The notes: generated from the sequence alone by a model not told the origin. DNA of 64,000 nt from Flavobacteriales bacterium (GCA_017303755.1 JAFLBS010000001.1:496001-560000), one strand, 5' to 3'. Shown: positions 27,201 through 35,317, counted from the first letter of the stretch. Numbers and translations are program-made.

Positions 27201-27818
27201 GCTAGCAACAGAAAGAAATCCAAAAGCAGATGAATATGTACCGCTTGCAATGCTACGGTCGCCAAAAGCCACTGAATAACTGCCGATATTAACGTCGTCC
27301 CATTGATTTGTGGTAACACGACCCGCTCGAAAAGCTGACTTTCGTGGATTCCAAATCATTTTTGCTCCACCTCCTGAAGGAGCGACAGCACCGCTTCCGT
27401 CTGTTCCTGTTGAAACCAAACCGTCAGTACCATTAATGATTACAGCGCCTGCATCAGCTGTGATGGTTCTTCCATTTCCCGCTCCACCAAAATCGTAGGC
27501 TTGGTCGAGTGTGCCAACGCTAGTTCCAGTTATTGGTTTCCAATCAACTGTGGTGTTGTCCCAATAGTAAAATCCTGGTAAATCGGTTCCTGATGTTGTA
27601 GTTAAATACACTAACATTCCTTGCTGGGCTGCCGTTGGATTTGTAGCGGGAAAAGTATCTACTTTTGGAATTAAAATTCCATCGGTATTGGTTGGTGTTG
27701 CTTGGTTACTCGAACGAATGTCGAGTTGGGCATCAGGATTTGTAGTATTGATTCCGACTTGAGCCTGTATTGTATTGGCAAAAAATAGAAAAATAAGTAG
27801 GTAAAAAATCTTTTTCAT
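24219..27818 (-). CDS. Surface fibre protein with trimeric beta-roll repeats and S74 self-cleaving chaperone domain
   Basis: 1199 residues. A signal peptide (1-20, ending TIQAQ) precedes a conserved start, VGINTTNPDAQLDI. Two copies of a module beginning GTLDQAYDFGG (near 103 and 344) each lead into YadA/Hep_Hag-type repeats of the form SxAFGxxxxASGxx; the second copy has the longest array. A TFIGERAGIAN-like repeat region follows (about 840-930). The C-terminus is a peptidase S74/endosialidase chaperone domain: the cleavage motif V-SDQRLK with S1074, then FIAQEVQPLFPDAV and a coiled coil. Such domains help trimers fold and then cut themselves off. No T9SS tail is seen. It starts one base after the preceding gene's stop. 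Confidence 0.88.
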   Translation of the reverse strand: MKKIFYLLIFLFFANTIQAQVGINTTNPDAQLDIRSSNQATPTNTDGILIPKVDTFPATNPTAAQQGMLVYLTTTSGTDLPGFYYWDNTTVDWKPITGTSVGTLDQAYDFGGAGNGRTITADAGAVIINGTDGLVSTGTDGSGAVAPSGGGAKMIWNPRKSAFRAGRVTTNQWDDVNIGSYSVAFGDRSIASGTYSSAFGFLSVASGPNATAFGLGTSSASGSTFAAGFNTDADGYLSTVFGDSNAASSYGETVFGIGATTYTPSVNGVLNFRTANATDRLFVIGNAIDANSNGFVENPERSDAMIVLKNGLTRLPSTTNAMITAADGKAVVTKEYLQSSTSGTLDQAYDFGGVGNGRTITADTGPVLISGTDGLVSTGTFGAGALAPTGAGDRMVWNPRKGAFRAGNAAGNEWDDANLGQYSAAFGANLTASGTYSFAIGIGNTASGIGSFSAGFNALASGDMSTTFGYETVASGEGAVAFGNSTDATGFYSTAFGFGTTASGVNSAAFGVNSIASGQNSIAFGQSAIASGQSSTAFGQSTSASGLYATVFGQSNGASGNISTAFGLGNSASGTLSTVFGDFNSSSGNFSTSFGSSNNATGIYSTVFGQGNESFGEVSTAFGQGTVAIGENSLVAGRNNQAVSFGETVIGVGATTYTSSINGNTQFRAANATDRLFVIGNAIDANNNDLVDFAERRDAMVVLKNGNTGLGTSTPLNRLHVVGNIRMEDGNQAVGRVLTSDANGVATWQNASANAWGLLGNAGTNATTNFIGTTDNVDLVFRRGNIISGRLGDSNTFFGRNSGVVNAGTSNTFIGERAGIANASGSSNTFLGRLAGANGTSGNDNTYLGYAAGLNNTGNSNLILGSFASQNTSGNFNVFLGSSAGSNNTTGARNTIIGFQSDVGAANLTNATAIGNLAQVDTSNSLVLGSINGVNGSLVSTNVGIGTTSPLTRLDVVDENTITANLIYGNLNVRSNNAQNIDVGGAITLGGYNDDTMLQPRVFGSVEGRKSNATTNSSSGYLIFKTNNAGTLAERVRITNTGNVGVGIPNPLGLFELALDQGRKPGTNTWTIVSDQRLKTINGNYTKGLNEILQLNPIRFNYKNVGERTFEKEVLDTEFPGFIAQEVQPLFPDAVGTDADGFLNFNIHPILIASINAIKELNAKNESLQTENESLKTELNEQKVLLESVLQRLTLLEQK
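25880..26580 (-). repeat. Coding tandem repeats of the beta-roll array
   Basis: About sixteen consecutive units of roughly 14 codons (42 bases) encode SxAFGxxxxASG-type turns in the fibre protein. They explain the many spurious open frames on the other strand. The array is prone to unit gain and loss. Confidence 0.75.
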
Positions 27819-27819
27819 T

Positions 27820-29745
27820 TTAGTTTTTAGTTTCTAATGCTGCTAAGCGTTCGACTATGGCTTTGTTGAGTGATTCTTGATTTTGTTGTTGTGCTAGAAG
27901 TGATTCTAGTTGTTGTTTCAATTGCTGGTTCTCTTCTTCTAAACTTTGATTTTTAGAGTTCAATTCTTTAATCGCATTGACTGATGCAATAAAAATTGGA
28001 TGAATATTAAAGTTCAAAAAACCATCTGGATCTGTTCCGACTGCATCGGGAAAAAGCGGTTGCACTTCTTGAGCAATAAATCCAGCAAATTCAGTATCTA
28101 AAATTTCTTTTTCAAAAGTGCGTTCTCCGTTATTTTTATAATTAAAACGAATAGGATTCAACTGAAGAATTTCGTTCAATCCTTTGGTATAATTTCCGTT
28201 GATGGTTTTGAGGCGTTGGTCTGAAACAATCGTCCAGGTGTTGGTTCCGGGTTTTCTACCTTGGTCTAAAGAAAGTTCGAATTGCCCGTTGGGATTTAAC
28301 GTTCCGATTCCGACATTACCTGTTTTGAGCCACGTCATTCGAATACCATCATTTCCTGCAAAACCTTTACTGTGTAAGTACAATTTATCCAAATTCCCAT
28401 CGTATTCAAACATATAACCATAAGGCAAGCCAGCGGTCATTTCGTACAATTGCAAAAAACTTGAATTGGTATCATCGGCGGCAATACGCACAATCGGATC
28501 GGGTTTTCTAATTTCAAAACTTACTGCTGGTGTTGAAGTACCAATTCCTACATCACCTGTATTGCTCACTCTAATTCGCTCGGTATTGTTGGTTCGAATA
28601 GCCAACGATTGATTGTCAAAAGTTCCGATAAAATTAGTAGACGGATTGGTTGCTGAATTCCCAATCAAACCCCAAGTATTTGCAGAAGCATTTTGCCATG
28701 TCGCGGTTCCGTTACCATCACAAGTTAAAACTCTACCCGCAGCTTGATTCCCGTCTACCATTCTGAGATTACCAACTACATGCAATCGTTCTGATGGTGT
28801 AGTTGTCCCAATTCCAACATTAACAGAACTTGTTGCTCCGTTAACACCATTTATACTTCCAAGTACTAAAGAATTGCTATTTCCCACTAAAGCTCTAGCT
28901 CCTATTGCTGTGGCATTATTTAAATTCGAACTTACAACATCCGCATCTGCACCAATTGCAGTATTTCTGTAACCTGTAGAATTAGTATAGAGTGCTTGAT
29001 CTCCTATGCCAGTATTTGAGTATCCATTTGTGTTTTGATATGCTGCTAGCCTCCCAACTGCAACATTATAATTACCACCAGTATTATTATTTCCAGAGTA
29101 GGCACCAATGGTAACATTACTAAACCCTGAAGTATTTCTTTCGTTACTGCCTCTCCCAATGGCAACATTATAACCTCCAATTGTATTATCGTGCAATGCA
29201 AAAGTTCCTAAAGCAATATTATATGATCCTGAAACATTATTTGATAAGCAAGCACTTCCATACAGATAATTCTCACTTCCTGTCATACCTGAATTAAAAT
29301 TATTATATCCAAAAGAAAAATTGCCATAGCTTATCATTCCCGCGGTGAGATTATTGCGTTTAAAAATCAAATTATTATCATCCTTTGTTCCAATGAAGTT
29401 AGTCGTAGCGTTGGTTCCAGCATTTCCTGTTGTCGTCCAACTATTGTTGCTACTACCTATTGGAATCCAATCAACTGTAGCGTTATCCCAATAATAAAAT
29501 CCGGGTAAATCGGTTCCAGAAGTTGTAGTTAAATACACCAACATTCCTTGTTGTGCTGCCGTTGGATTGGTTGCAGGAAAAGCATCGACTTTCGGAATTA
29601 AAATTCCGTCGGTATTGGTGGGTGTGGCTTGATTACTCGAACGAATATCCAATTGTGCATTCGGAATTGTGGTATTGATTCCGACTTGCGCTTGTACTAT
29701 GATTGTAGTGAAAAATAGTAGTAGAAAAATGACCGTCTTTTTCAT
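27820..29745 (-). CDS. Second surface fibre protein with S74 chaperone domain
   Basis: 641 residues, a shorter paralogue of the next gene. The signal peptide (MKKTVIFLLLFFTTIIVQAQ) and the following 75 residues are almost the same as in the 1199-residue protein, as is the S74 domain with V-SDQRLK (S508). The middle differs: NxNVAIGRxSxxNNTGxxN-type repeats rather than AFG/ASG units. A coiled coil with QQ/EE-rich heptads ends the protein. The start at 29745 gives a compact signal peptide; ATG 29760 would add five residues. It is first in the two-gene unit and divergent from the LytTR regulator. Confidence 0.87.
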   Translation of the reverse strand: MKKTVIFLLLFFTTIIVQAQVGINTTIPNAQLDIRSSNQATPTNTDGILIPKVDAFPATNPTAAQQGMLVYLTTTSGTDLPGFYYWDNATVDWIPIGSSNNSWTTTGNAGTNATTNFIGTKDDNNLIFKRNNLTAGMISYGNFSFGYNNFNSGMTGSENYLYGSACLSNNVSGSYNIALGTFALHDNTIGGYNVAIGRGSNERNTSGFSNVTIGAYSGNNNTGGNYNVAVGRLAAYQNTNGYSNTGIGDQALYTNSTGYRNTAIGADADVVSSNLNNATAIGARALVGNSNSLVLGSINGVNGATSSVNVGIGTTTPSERLHVVGNLRMVDGNQAAGRVLTCDGNGTATWQNASANTWGLIGNSATNPSTNFIGTFDNQSLAIRTNNTERIRVSNTGDVGIGTSTPAVSFEIRKPDPIVRIAADDTNSSFLQLYEMTAGLPYGYMFEYDGNLDKLYLHSKGFAGNDGIRMTWLKTGNVGIGTLNPNGQFELSLDQGRKPGTNTWTIVSDQRLKTINGNYTKGLNEILQLNPIRFNYKNNGERTFEKEILDTEFAGFIAQEVQPLFPDAVGTDPDGFLNFNIHPIFIASVNAIKELNSKNQSLEEENQQLKQQLESLLAQQQNQESLNKAIVERLAALETKN

Positions 29746-29828
29746 AATGCTGATTTTCATGTGATTGTTTTGTTGATTTTACATTAAAAATAATCATAGA
29801 ATTAGAGTTGTAGACAAGCAATTGTATC

Positions 29829-29963
29829 GTTGGTAGAAAATTGTGTATTTCTAGTAAAAAAAAGTCTAAAACTTATTGATTCTATGCTTTTAAGTACTTT
29901 CTCGAAACACAACCATTCATACAACTTTTGGTTCATTCTACTACGAAAATCCTACCATTGGTA
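29829..29963. promoter_or_regulatory. Candidate operator sites between fibre genes and LytTR regulator
   Basis: TTGGTAGAAAATT at 29831-29843 resembles, on the other strand, ATGGTAGGATTTTCG (complement of 29945-29959). TACCATTGGTA at 29953-29963 is a perfect 11-base palindrome. The 260-base divergent gap could be a control region for both units. This is pattern only. Confidence 0.3.
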
Positions 29964-30021
29964 CAAAACCAAAAGCAGTTATAGAAATTTGTGTTACTTT
30001 TAGAGTATTGATTTAAACATT

Positions 30022-30762
30022 ATGATTTCAGTTATTATTGTTGATGACGAGCAAAGCGCACTCAAAAGCATGCAATGGGAAATTGCTAATTTTTGTGATG
30101 ATGTTACTATTTTGGGCAGTTTCTCGAGTGCAGTTGAAGCTAAAAAATTTCTTAGTGAAAATGCGGTAGACTGCGTTTTTTTGGATATTGAAATGCCTGA
30201 AATGGATGGTTTTCAATTTTTGGATTCGTTTAAAAATCGCCATTTTTCGGTAGTGATTACCACCGCTTATGATCAATATGCCATCAAAGCGATTAAGGAA
30301 AAAGCATTGGATTACCTACTAAAACCAATAGATTCAGACGATTTGAAAAGCTGTATCGAGAAAATTCGCCAACACAAAGAAGAACATTCCATTCACGATC
30401 GTTTGGAACGCACTTTGGAAACGATGGTGCAGAAAAATCAAAATCAAATCAAAAAAATCAGTGTTTCGTGCGACGGAAAAATTATTTTCTTGAATCCCGA
30501 TGACATTGTGTATTGCGAAAGTGATGGAAATTACTGCAGCATTTTCCTCGAAAACAAAGAGAAAATTTTCATCACCCAAAAACTAAAATTCATGGAAGAA
30601 AAACTACAGGATTTGTACTTTTTTCGCATCCATAATTCCTATTTAATCAATTTGAATAAGGTCAAAGAATTTCATAAAAGTGACGATTTTGTGGTGTTAT
30701 CCAACCATGTCAAATTACCCGTTTCTCGCAACAAAAAATCCAACTTTTTAGATCAACTTTAA
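30022..30762 (+). CDS. LytTR-family response regulator
   Basis: 246 residues. The receiver domain (about 1-120) has the acidic pocket D8-D9, phospho-acceptor D55 in VFLDIEMPEMDG and the switch Lys in YLLKPID. The LytTR DNA-binding domain follows (about 140-246), with CDGKIIFLNPDDIVYCESDGNY and FRIHNSYLINLNKVKEF. The protein is predicted to be phosphorylated by the kinase next door, whose start overlaps the stop by one base. It is divergent from the fibre genes, which are obvious but unproven targets. Confidence 0.93.
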   Translation: MISVIIVDDEQSALKSMQWEIANFCDDVTILGSFSSAVEAKKFLSENAVDCVFLDIEMPEMDGFQFLDSFKNRHFSVVITTAYDQYAIKAIKEKALDYLLKPIDSDDLKSCIEKIRQHKEEHSIHDRLERTLETMVQKNQNQIKKISVSCDGKIIFLNPDDIVYCESDGNYCSIFLENKEKIFITQKLKFMEEKLQDLYFFRIHNSYLINLNKVKEFHKSDDFVVLSNHVKLPVSRNKKSNFLDQL

Positions 30763-32240
30763 TGTTAGAATTAAGTAAAACATATTATATGCTGTGGAGT
30801 TTTGTGACTTCGGGTTTGGCTATTTATTTTTTGCTGTGCATGTTGATTTACCTACAATCAAAACAAAAAAGTTTTTTGTACTACGGATTGTATAATTTCT
30901 TTTTATTAACGTATGTTTTTACCAAAACACCTTTTCATATTGAGGAAATAGTAAAACCATTTGCCAACAGTACGTTTGCTTCCTACAATTGGTTTTCGCA
31001 AGTGATTTACAACTCGATGTTGTTTATGTTTTACCGCGCCTTTCTCGACATGAAGGTACATTTCCCAAAATTCGATAAACTACTGCATCGTTTTCTCATC
31101 ATTCAAGTTTCGATTGCTTCGGTACTTTTTGCGTACACCATAATTACCGGTAATCATTCTATTTTCAACACTTACTTTTTCTTTGTTTTTATTCCGTCGA
31201 TGTCGGTTTTTGTGATTTATGCGATTTACATTTCATTAAAAATCCCCAATAAATTAGGCTATTTTATTGTGGTTGGCGTTATTCTCTATAATTTCTTTGC
31301 TTATTATTCGCTTTATGATTCGCTCGCTCATGCAAGTGGAACCGAACCTTTGAACTTTTTTTACATCGGAATCATACTTGAATCGATTGTATTTATTTTA
31401 GGTTTGGGTTATAAAGTGAAGCTGATTTACGATGAAAAAATGAACGCTCAACAACGCATTATCAAAGAGCAGAGAGAAAACCAATTGTTGCGTGAAAATC
31501 ATCAAAAAGAATTGGAAAAAGAATTGGCCGAAAAAGTAGGCGAATTAAAAAATGCCTTGCAAAAATCAGAAGATGAAAAATTAAATTCATTGCGATTGAG
31601 TTTTGAAAACGAAATTTCGCTCTTGAAATTAGAATCACTGAGAAGTCAGATGAATCCGCATTTTATTTTCAATGCACTGAACTCGATTAAAGTGTATTTG
31701 ATTGAAAACGACAAAGAAAAAGCGGTGTATTATTTGAATAAATTTTCCAAATTGATTCGAAAAATACTCGAAAGTTCACGTACGGATAGCATTTCATTAG
31801 AAGAAGAATTGGAAATCATCGAACTGTACATGAGCATTGAAAACATCCGATTTGATCAAAAAATTGATTTCTCAATTAACCGAAACGACGTCAATATTGC
31901 TTCAATTAAAGTTCCAGCTCTTATTTTACAACCGTTTATTGAAAATGCTCTTTGGCACGGATTGATGCTCAGAGAAGGAGAAAAAATCATTACTATTGAG
32001 GTTTCTCAAGAAAACAATACCACCAAATTATCCATTACTGATAATGGTATCGGGCGCAAACGTGCGCAAGAAAATGTAGCTAAAAAATCATACAAAAGAG
32101 AATCGCTCGGACTGCAATTTACCAATGAACGCATCAGTCACTTCAATCAAAAAAACCTTTCCAATTACCAATTTACTTTTATTGATTTGTACGACGAGAA
32201 TAACAATGCTGTGGGAACACGAGTTGAGTTTGTGTTGTGA
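30762..32240 (+). CDS. LytS/YehU-type sensor histidine kinase with multi-helix membrane sensor
   Basis: 492 residues. The first 225 contain about seven membrane helices, resembling a 7TM sensor; there is no large extracellular domain. A coiled-coil linker (about 225-290) leads to the His_kinase domain with phospho-acceptor H300 in QMNPHFIFNALNSIK. An ATPase domain follows with the N box LQPFIENALWHG and the G box ITDNGIGRKRA. It is typical of kinases paired with LytTR regulators in Bacteroidetes. It overlaps the regulator gene by one base. Confidence 0.92.
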   Translation: MLELSKTYYMLWSFVTSGLAIYFLLCMLIYLQSKQKSFLYYGLYNFFLLTYVFTKTPFHIEEIVKPFANSTFASYNWFSQVIYNSMLFMFYRAFLDMKVHFPKFDKLLHRFLIIQVSIASVLFAYTIITGNHSIFNTYFFFVFIPSMSVFVIYAIYISLKIPNKLGYFIVVGVILYNFFAYYSLYDSLAHASGTEPLNFFYIGIILESIVFILGLGYKVKLIYDEKMNAQQRIIKEQRENQLLRENHQKELEKELAEKVGELKNALQKSEDEKLNSLRLSFENEISLLKLESLRSQMNPHFIFNALNSIKVYLIENDKEKAVYYLNKFSKLIRKILESSRTDSISLEEELEIIELYMSIENIRFDQKIDFSINRNDVNIASIKVPALILQPFIENALWHGLMLREGEKIITIEVSQENNTTKLSITDNGIGRKRAQENVAKKSYKRESLGLQFTNERISHFNQKNLSNYQFTFIDLYDENNNAVGTRVEFVL

Positions 32241-32257
32241 TAAGTTAACACAGATTA

Positions 32258-32305
32258 CACCAATTTTTACCACTCAATTTCGTGAAAATTGGTGAAATTC
32301 GTGTG
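32258..32305. repeat. Inverted repeat with AATTCGTG-type motif after the kinase gene
   Basis: CACCAATTTT (32258-32267) pairs with AAAATTGGTG (32285-32294), followed by AAATTCGTGTG. This is the third member of the motif family seen at about 765-800 and 5379-5400. Confidence 0.5.
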
Positions 32306-32319
32306 AAAATAGTTTTCAT

Positions 32320-32347
32320 AAAAAAACCTCCCATTTCTGAGAGGTTT
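32320..32347 (-). terminator. Terminator of tRNA-Leu
   Basis: On the minus strand AACCTC pairs with GAGGTT around a short loop, followed by seven T, directly 3' of the tRNA. Confidence 0.8.
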
Positions 32348-32349
32348 AG

Positions 32350-32429
32350 TACCCGGAGTGGGAATCGAACCCACACACCTAAGTACACGAGTTTGAGTCG
32401 TGCGCGTCTACCAATTCCGCCATCCGGGC
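32350..32429 (-). tRNA. tRNA-Leu (anticodon CAA)
   Basis: The minus strand folds into a class II tRNA. The acceptor is GCCCGGA/TCCGGGT with a G-U first pair and discriminator A. The D arm is GCGGAATTGGTAGACGC. The anticodon stem CACGA/TCGTG carries loop CTCAAAC, giving anticodon CAA (reads UUG). A short variable arm follows, then a T arm GTGGG-TTCGATT-CCCAC. CCA is not encoded. At about 80 bases it is short for tRNA-Leu because of the small variable arm. Confidence 0.93.
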
Positions 32430-32588
32430 TTTTTGCTAGAAGTTTTTTCGTTAATTTTTAGAAAAAAATTATTAAACGATTTTGCTTTCTGAGCATTTGG
32501 TATTTTAAAGGACTGCAAATTTATATATTTTTTTCTCATTTCATAAAAAAATACTACAAATTTTCCTTTCGTAGTTGGATTTTATTCC

Positions 32589-32596
32589 TAAATTTG
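32589..32596 (+). promoter_or_regulatory. -7 element of prs and 113-base leader
   Basis: TAAATTTG matches TAnnTTTG. Transcription from about 32603 would give an unusually long leader (about 113 bases) before prs. It contains partial dyads such as TCAG/CTGA near 32659-32674, but no riboswitch was recognised. Confidence 0.45.
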
Positions 32597-32715
32597 CACC
32601 TCGTTAATACGACACACAACTAACTAACTACAACCGAGACGTTTACAACAGCGGGTTTCAGATTAACAACTGAGGCAAATTGTGAAAAGCAAATCGGCAT
32701 TAAACAACACACAAA

Positions 32716-33657
32716 ATGTCACATCAAGAACCAGAAGCAAAAATATTTGCTTGTTCCCAAAGTGTCCACTTAGCCGAACAAATTGCTGAAAAGTACGGAG
32801 TTCCGCTAGGTAAAGTTACGTTCTCTAAATTTAGTGATGGCGAATTTCAGCCTTCGTTTGAAGAATCCATTCGAGGATTACGCGTTTTTATTGTTTGTTC
32901 TACGTTTCCGTCGGCCGACAATTTAATGGAATTACTGTTGATGATTGATGCTGCCAAAAGAGCATCAGCGCGACACATAACTCCGGTAATTCCGTATTTT
33001 GGATATGCCAGACAAGACCGAAAAGACAAACCGCGTGTTCCGATTGGAGCTAAACTAGTAGCAAAACTACTAGAAACGGCTGGAGCAACCCGAATCATGA
33101 CAATGGATTTACACGCCGATCAGATTCAAGGTTTCTTCGAAAAACCAGTAGATCACTTGTTTGCTTCTACCATTTTCTTGCCGTATGTTAAGAGTTTGAA
33201 TTTAGAAAATCTAACTATTGCATCGCCAGACATGGGTGGATCCAAAAGAGCGTATGCGTATTCTAAATTTTTAGAATCGGATGTGGTAATTTGCTACAAA
33301 CAACGCAAAGCGGCCAATGTGATTGACACCATGGAGTTGATTGGTGAAGTGAAAGGAAGAAATGTGGTATTGGTTGACGACATGATTGATACAGGCGGAA
33401 CCTTGGCCAAAGCAGCCGATTTGATGATTGAAAAAGGCGCTTTAAGTGTTCGAGCCATTTGTACACACGCGATTTTATCGGGTGATGCCTACGAAAAAAT
33501 TGAAAACTCTAAATTGAGCGAATTGATCGTAACCGATTCGATTCCGCTGAAAAAAGAGTCGAAAAAAATAAGAGTGGTGAGTTGTGCGCCATTGTTTGCA
33601 GAAGTAATGCACATGGTACAGAATAACAACTCGATCAGCGGGAAGTTCCTAATGTAA
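32716..33657 (+). CDS. prs: Ribose-phosphate pyrophosphokinase (PRPP synthetase)
   Basis: 313 residues, the cytosolic enzyme making PRPP from ribose 5-phosphate and ATP for nucleotide, His and Trp synthesis. Seen: the early FSKFSDGEFQPSFEESIRG block, the catalytic flexible-loop region YFGYARQDRKDKPRVPIGAK, the divalent-metal/Arg region TMDLHADQIQGFF, and the PRPP-binding loop VVLVDDMIDTGGT. Normal class I length. It lies upstream of rplY and pth on the same strand. Confidence 0.96.
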   Translation: MSHQEPEAKIFACSQSVHLAEQIAEKYGVPLGKVTFSKFSDGEFQPSFEESIRGLRVFIVCSTFPSADNLMELLLMIDAAKRASARHITPVIPYFGYARQDRKDKPRVPIGAKLVAKLLETAGATRIMTMDLHADQIQGFFEKPVDHLFASTIFLPYVKSLNLENLTIASPDMGGSKRAYAYSKFLESDVVICYKQRKAANVIDTMELIGEVKGRNVVLVDDMIDTGGTLAKAADLMIEKGALSVRAICTHAILSGDAYEKIENSKLSELIVTDSIPLKKESKKIRVVSCAPLFAEVMHMVQNNNSISGKFLM

Positions 33658-33670
33658 CCAAATAAAGAGT

Positions 33671-33706
33671 AATGACAATTTGAAATTGATTTTTGGTATT
33701 GTCATT
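33671..33706 (+). promoter_or_regulatory. Hairpin between prs and rplY
   Basis: AATGACAAT (33671-33679) and ATTGTCATT (33698-33706) form a 9-pair stem with an 18-base loop. It is not followed by a T run, so it is not a standard terminator. It could be a processing or regulatory hairpin. Confidence 0.4.
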
Positions 33707-33750
33707 GCCATTGAAATGAATTTTTTTATTATTAACTATATATTTTTACA

Positions 33751-34353
33751 ATGAAATCAATTACGATTGAAGGATCAGAAAGAGAAAGCGTAGGCAAAAA
33801 GGCAACGAAAGCCTTACGTGATGCTGGAATGGTTCCTTGCGTTATTTACGGAGGAAGTCAACCAGTACATTTTGCAGCAGATGAAAGAGCATTTAAAAAC
33901 TTGGTTTACACTCCAAACGCACACACAGTTGAAGTGGTTTTAGCAGGTAAAAAGTACAATGCAATTTTACAAGACATTCAGTTTCACCCAGTTTCAGACC
34001 GAATTAATCACATCGATTTCTTCCAATTAAGTGATGACAAAGAAATCATCATGGAAGTTCCTGTGAGCGTGGTTGGAACATCACCAGGTGTACTTTTAGG
34101 AGGTGTTTTACGTTTGAACCAACGTAGACTTAAAGTAAAAGCTTTACCTAAACACTTACCTGATTTTGTTGAAGCTAACATTTCAGAATTGCAAATGGGT
34201 AACAAATTGTACGTTACGAAAATCGAAACTAACAATTTCAAATTAATGCACCCAGACAACACAGTAGTTGCTCAAGTGAGAATTTCACGTGCTGCAATGA
34301 AAGCTGCTCAAGAAGCTGCAAAAGCAGAAAAAGGAGCAAAAAAGAAAAAATAA
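33751..34353 (+). CDS. rplY: 50S ribosomal protein L25 / general stress protein Ctc
   Basis: 200 residues of the long (TL5/Ctc) form: an N-terminal L25 domain that binds 5S rRNA (about 1-90, with [28 protein letters not shown]) and a C-terminal Ctc beta domain (about 95-185). The tail is rich in Ala and Lys ([10 protein letters not shown]). The prs-ctc-pth order is also seen in Firmicutes and other bacteria. A TATATTTT box at about 33739 may give it its own weak promoter. Confidence 0.95.
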   Translation: MKSITIEGSERESVGKKATKALRDAGMVPCVIYGGSQPVHFAADERAFKNLVYTPNAHTVEVVLAGKKYNAILQDIQFHPVSDRINHIDFFQLSDDKEIIMEVPVSVVGTSPGVLLGGVLRLNQRRLKVKALPKHLPDFVEANISELQMGNKLYVTKIETNNFKLMHPDNTVVAQVRISRAAMKAAQEAAKAEKGAKKKK

Positions 34354-34374
34354 TTCAACCTTTTTTTCAAATAC

Positions 34375-34405
34375 AAAAGCATCAGTTGTTACTGGTGCTT
34401 TTTTT
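34375..34405 (+). terminator. Terminator after rplY
   Basis: AAAAGCATCAG pairs with CTGGTGCTTTT around a 6-base loop, followed by a T run. It separates rplY from pth. Confidence 0.82.
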
Positions 34406-34508
34406 ATTTTTATACGCCACTGATTACTTCGTCTGTTCGCCTTTTAGGCTCGGGTCACTGATTCTAACTGTTAAATTATTCGCAGCAAATGATTTTTTAT
34501 TAATTTAC

Positions 34509-34637
34509 AGCAACGAAAAGCTTGGGCTTTCTTGTAATCGTTTTTCCTGCTGCCTTTCCAAAACTTTTTGCCAACTATTTTACAAGCAAAAGAGAAACTG
34601 TCTTAAGCAAAAAGGTTTTTCCCTTGCATCAGGGTTA
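34509..34637 (-). repeat. Dispersed element, copy B (minus strand)
   Basis: Read on the minus strand it starts TAACCCTGAT (34637-34628) and ends with a 42-base block (34550-34509) holding TACAAGAAAGCCCAAGC. This block closely matches 22136-22177. It fills most of the rplY-pth gap (34354-34696), which otherwise holds only the terminator and a -7 box. Confidence 0.65.
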
Positions 34638-34684
34638 AAAACAGAAACGTCGTACACAAAAGTCAGAATTTCTAACAATTATAC

Positions 34685-34692
34685 TACTTTTG
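34685..34692 (+). promoter_or_regulatory. -7 element of pth
   Basis: TACTTTTG matches TAnnTTTG and ends 4 bases before the ATG at 34697. Either the message is leaderless from 34697, or translation begins at the internal ATG 34751. Confidence 0.45.
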
Positions 34693-34696
34693 CATC

Positions 34697-35317
34697 ATGA
34701 ACTGGTTTTCATCATTATTTATAAAAGAAGAAAAAGAAATCATCGATCCTATGAAGAAGTTTCTCATTGTTGGTTTGGGCAACATCGGCGCCGACTATGT
34801 AAATACACGCCACAACATTGGTTTTAAAGTACTCGATCACTTGGCTAAAAAAGAAAGTTTATCGTTTCAAACCGCCAAATTAGGCGATGTAGCCGAATAC
34901 AAAATTAAAGGTCGAACTTTGATTCTTTTGAAACCGAACACCTACATGAACCTCAGCGGAAAAGCCGTTCATTATTGGATGGAAAAAGAAAAAATTGCTA
35001 AGGAAAATATTTTGGTCATTACCGACGATTTGAATTTGGCTTTTGGAACCATTCGAATTAAATCAAAAGGCAGTGATGGCGGACATAACGGATTGAAAAA
35101 CACTCAGCTTTTGTTAAATACAACTGAATATCCGCGCTTCCGTTTTGGCATCAGCGACGATTTCAAAAAAGGAAGACAAGTCGATTATGTGTTAGGCGAA
35201 TGGGACGAAGAAGAGAAAGCCAAATTACCCGAACGATTGGATAAGGCTGTAGAAATCATCAATTCGTTTGCTTTGGCCGGACTCAACAATACGATGAACG
35301 AATTCAACGGAAAATAA
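34697..35317 (+). CDS. pth: Peptidyl-tRNA hydrolase
   Basis: 206 residues. The enzyme releases peptides from tRNAs that fell off the ribosome. Seen: FLIVGLGNIGADYVNTRHNIGF with the catalytic His, LLKPNTYMNLSGKAV, the DDLNLAFG block with the Asp, and KSKGSDGGHNGLK. The core starts at MKKFLIVGLGN (ATG 34751, residue 19). The 18-residue extension is kept because it begins with an ATG 4 bases after a -7 box, but the shorter start is possible. Confidence 0.93.
   Translation: MNWFSSLFIKEEKEIIDPMKKFLIVGLGNIGADYVNTRHNIGFKVLDHLAKKESLSFQTAKLGDVAEYKIKGRTLILLKPNTYMNLSGKAVHYWMEKEKIAKENILVITDDLNLAFGTIRIKSKGSDGGHNGLKNTQLLLNTTEYPRFRFGISDDFKKGRQVDYVLGEWDEEEKAKLPERLDKAVEIINSFALAGLNNTMNEFNGK

Noticed and set aside
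25285-27498. Many open frames on the plus strand over the fibre gene
   Set aside because: They are antisense shadows produced by the repetitive coding sequence.
24219-27818. CRISPR-like periodicity in the fibre gene
   Set aside because: The period of about 42 bases is coding and in frame (14 residues), with no spacer-repeat alternation and no cas genes nearby.
24219-29745. Prophage remnant suggested by the S74 tail-fibre domain
   Set aside because: Both genes have signal peptides and no capsid, portal, terminase, lysis or integrase genes lie around them.
34386-34700. A 104-residue open frame between rplY and pth
   Set aside because: It starts inside the rplY terminator, crosses the dispersed element copy B, and shows no family or membrane pattern. 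Probably chance.
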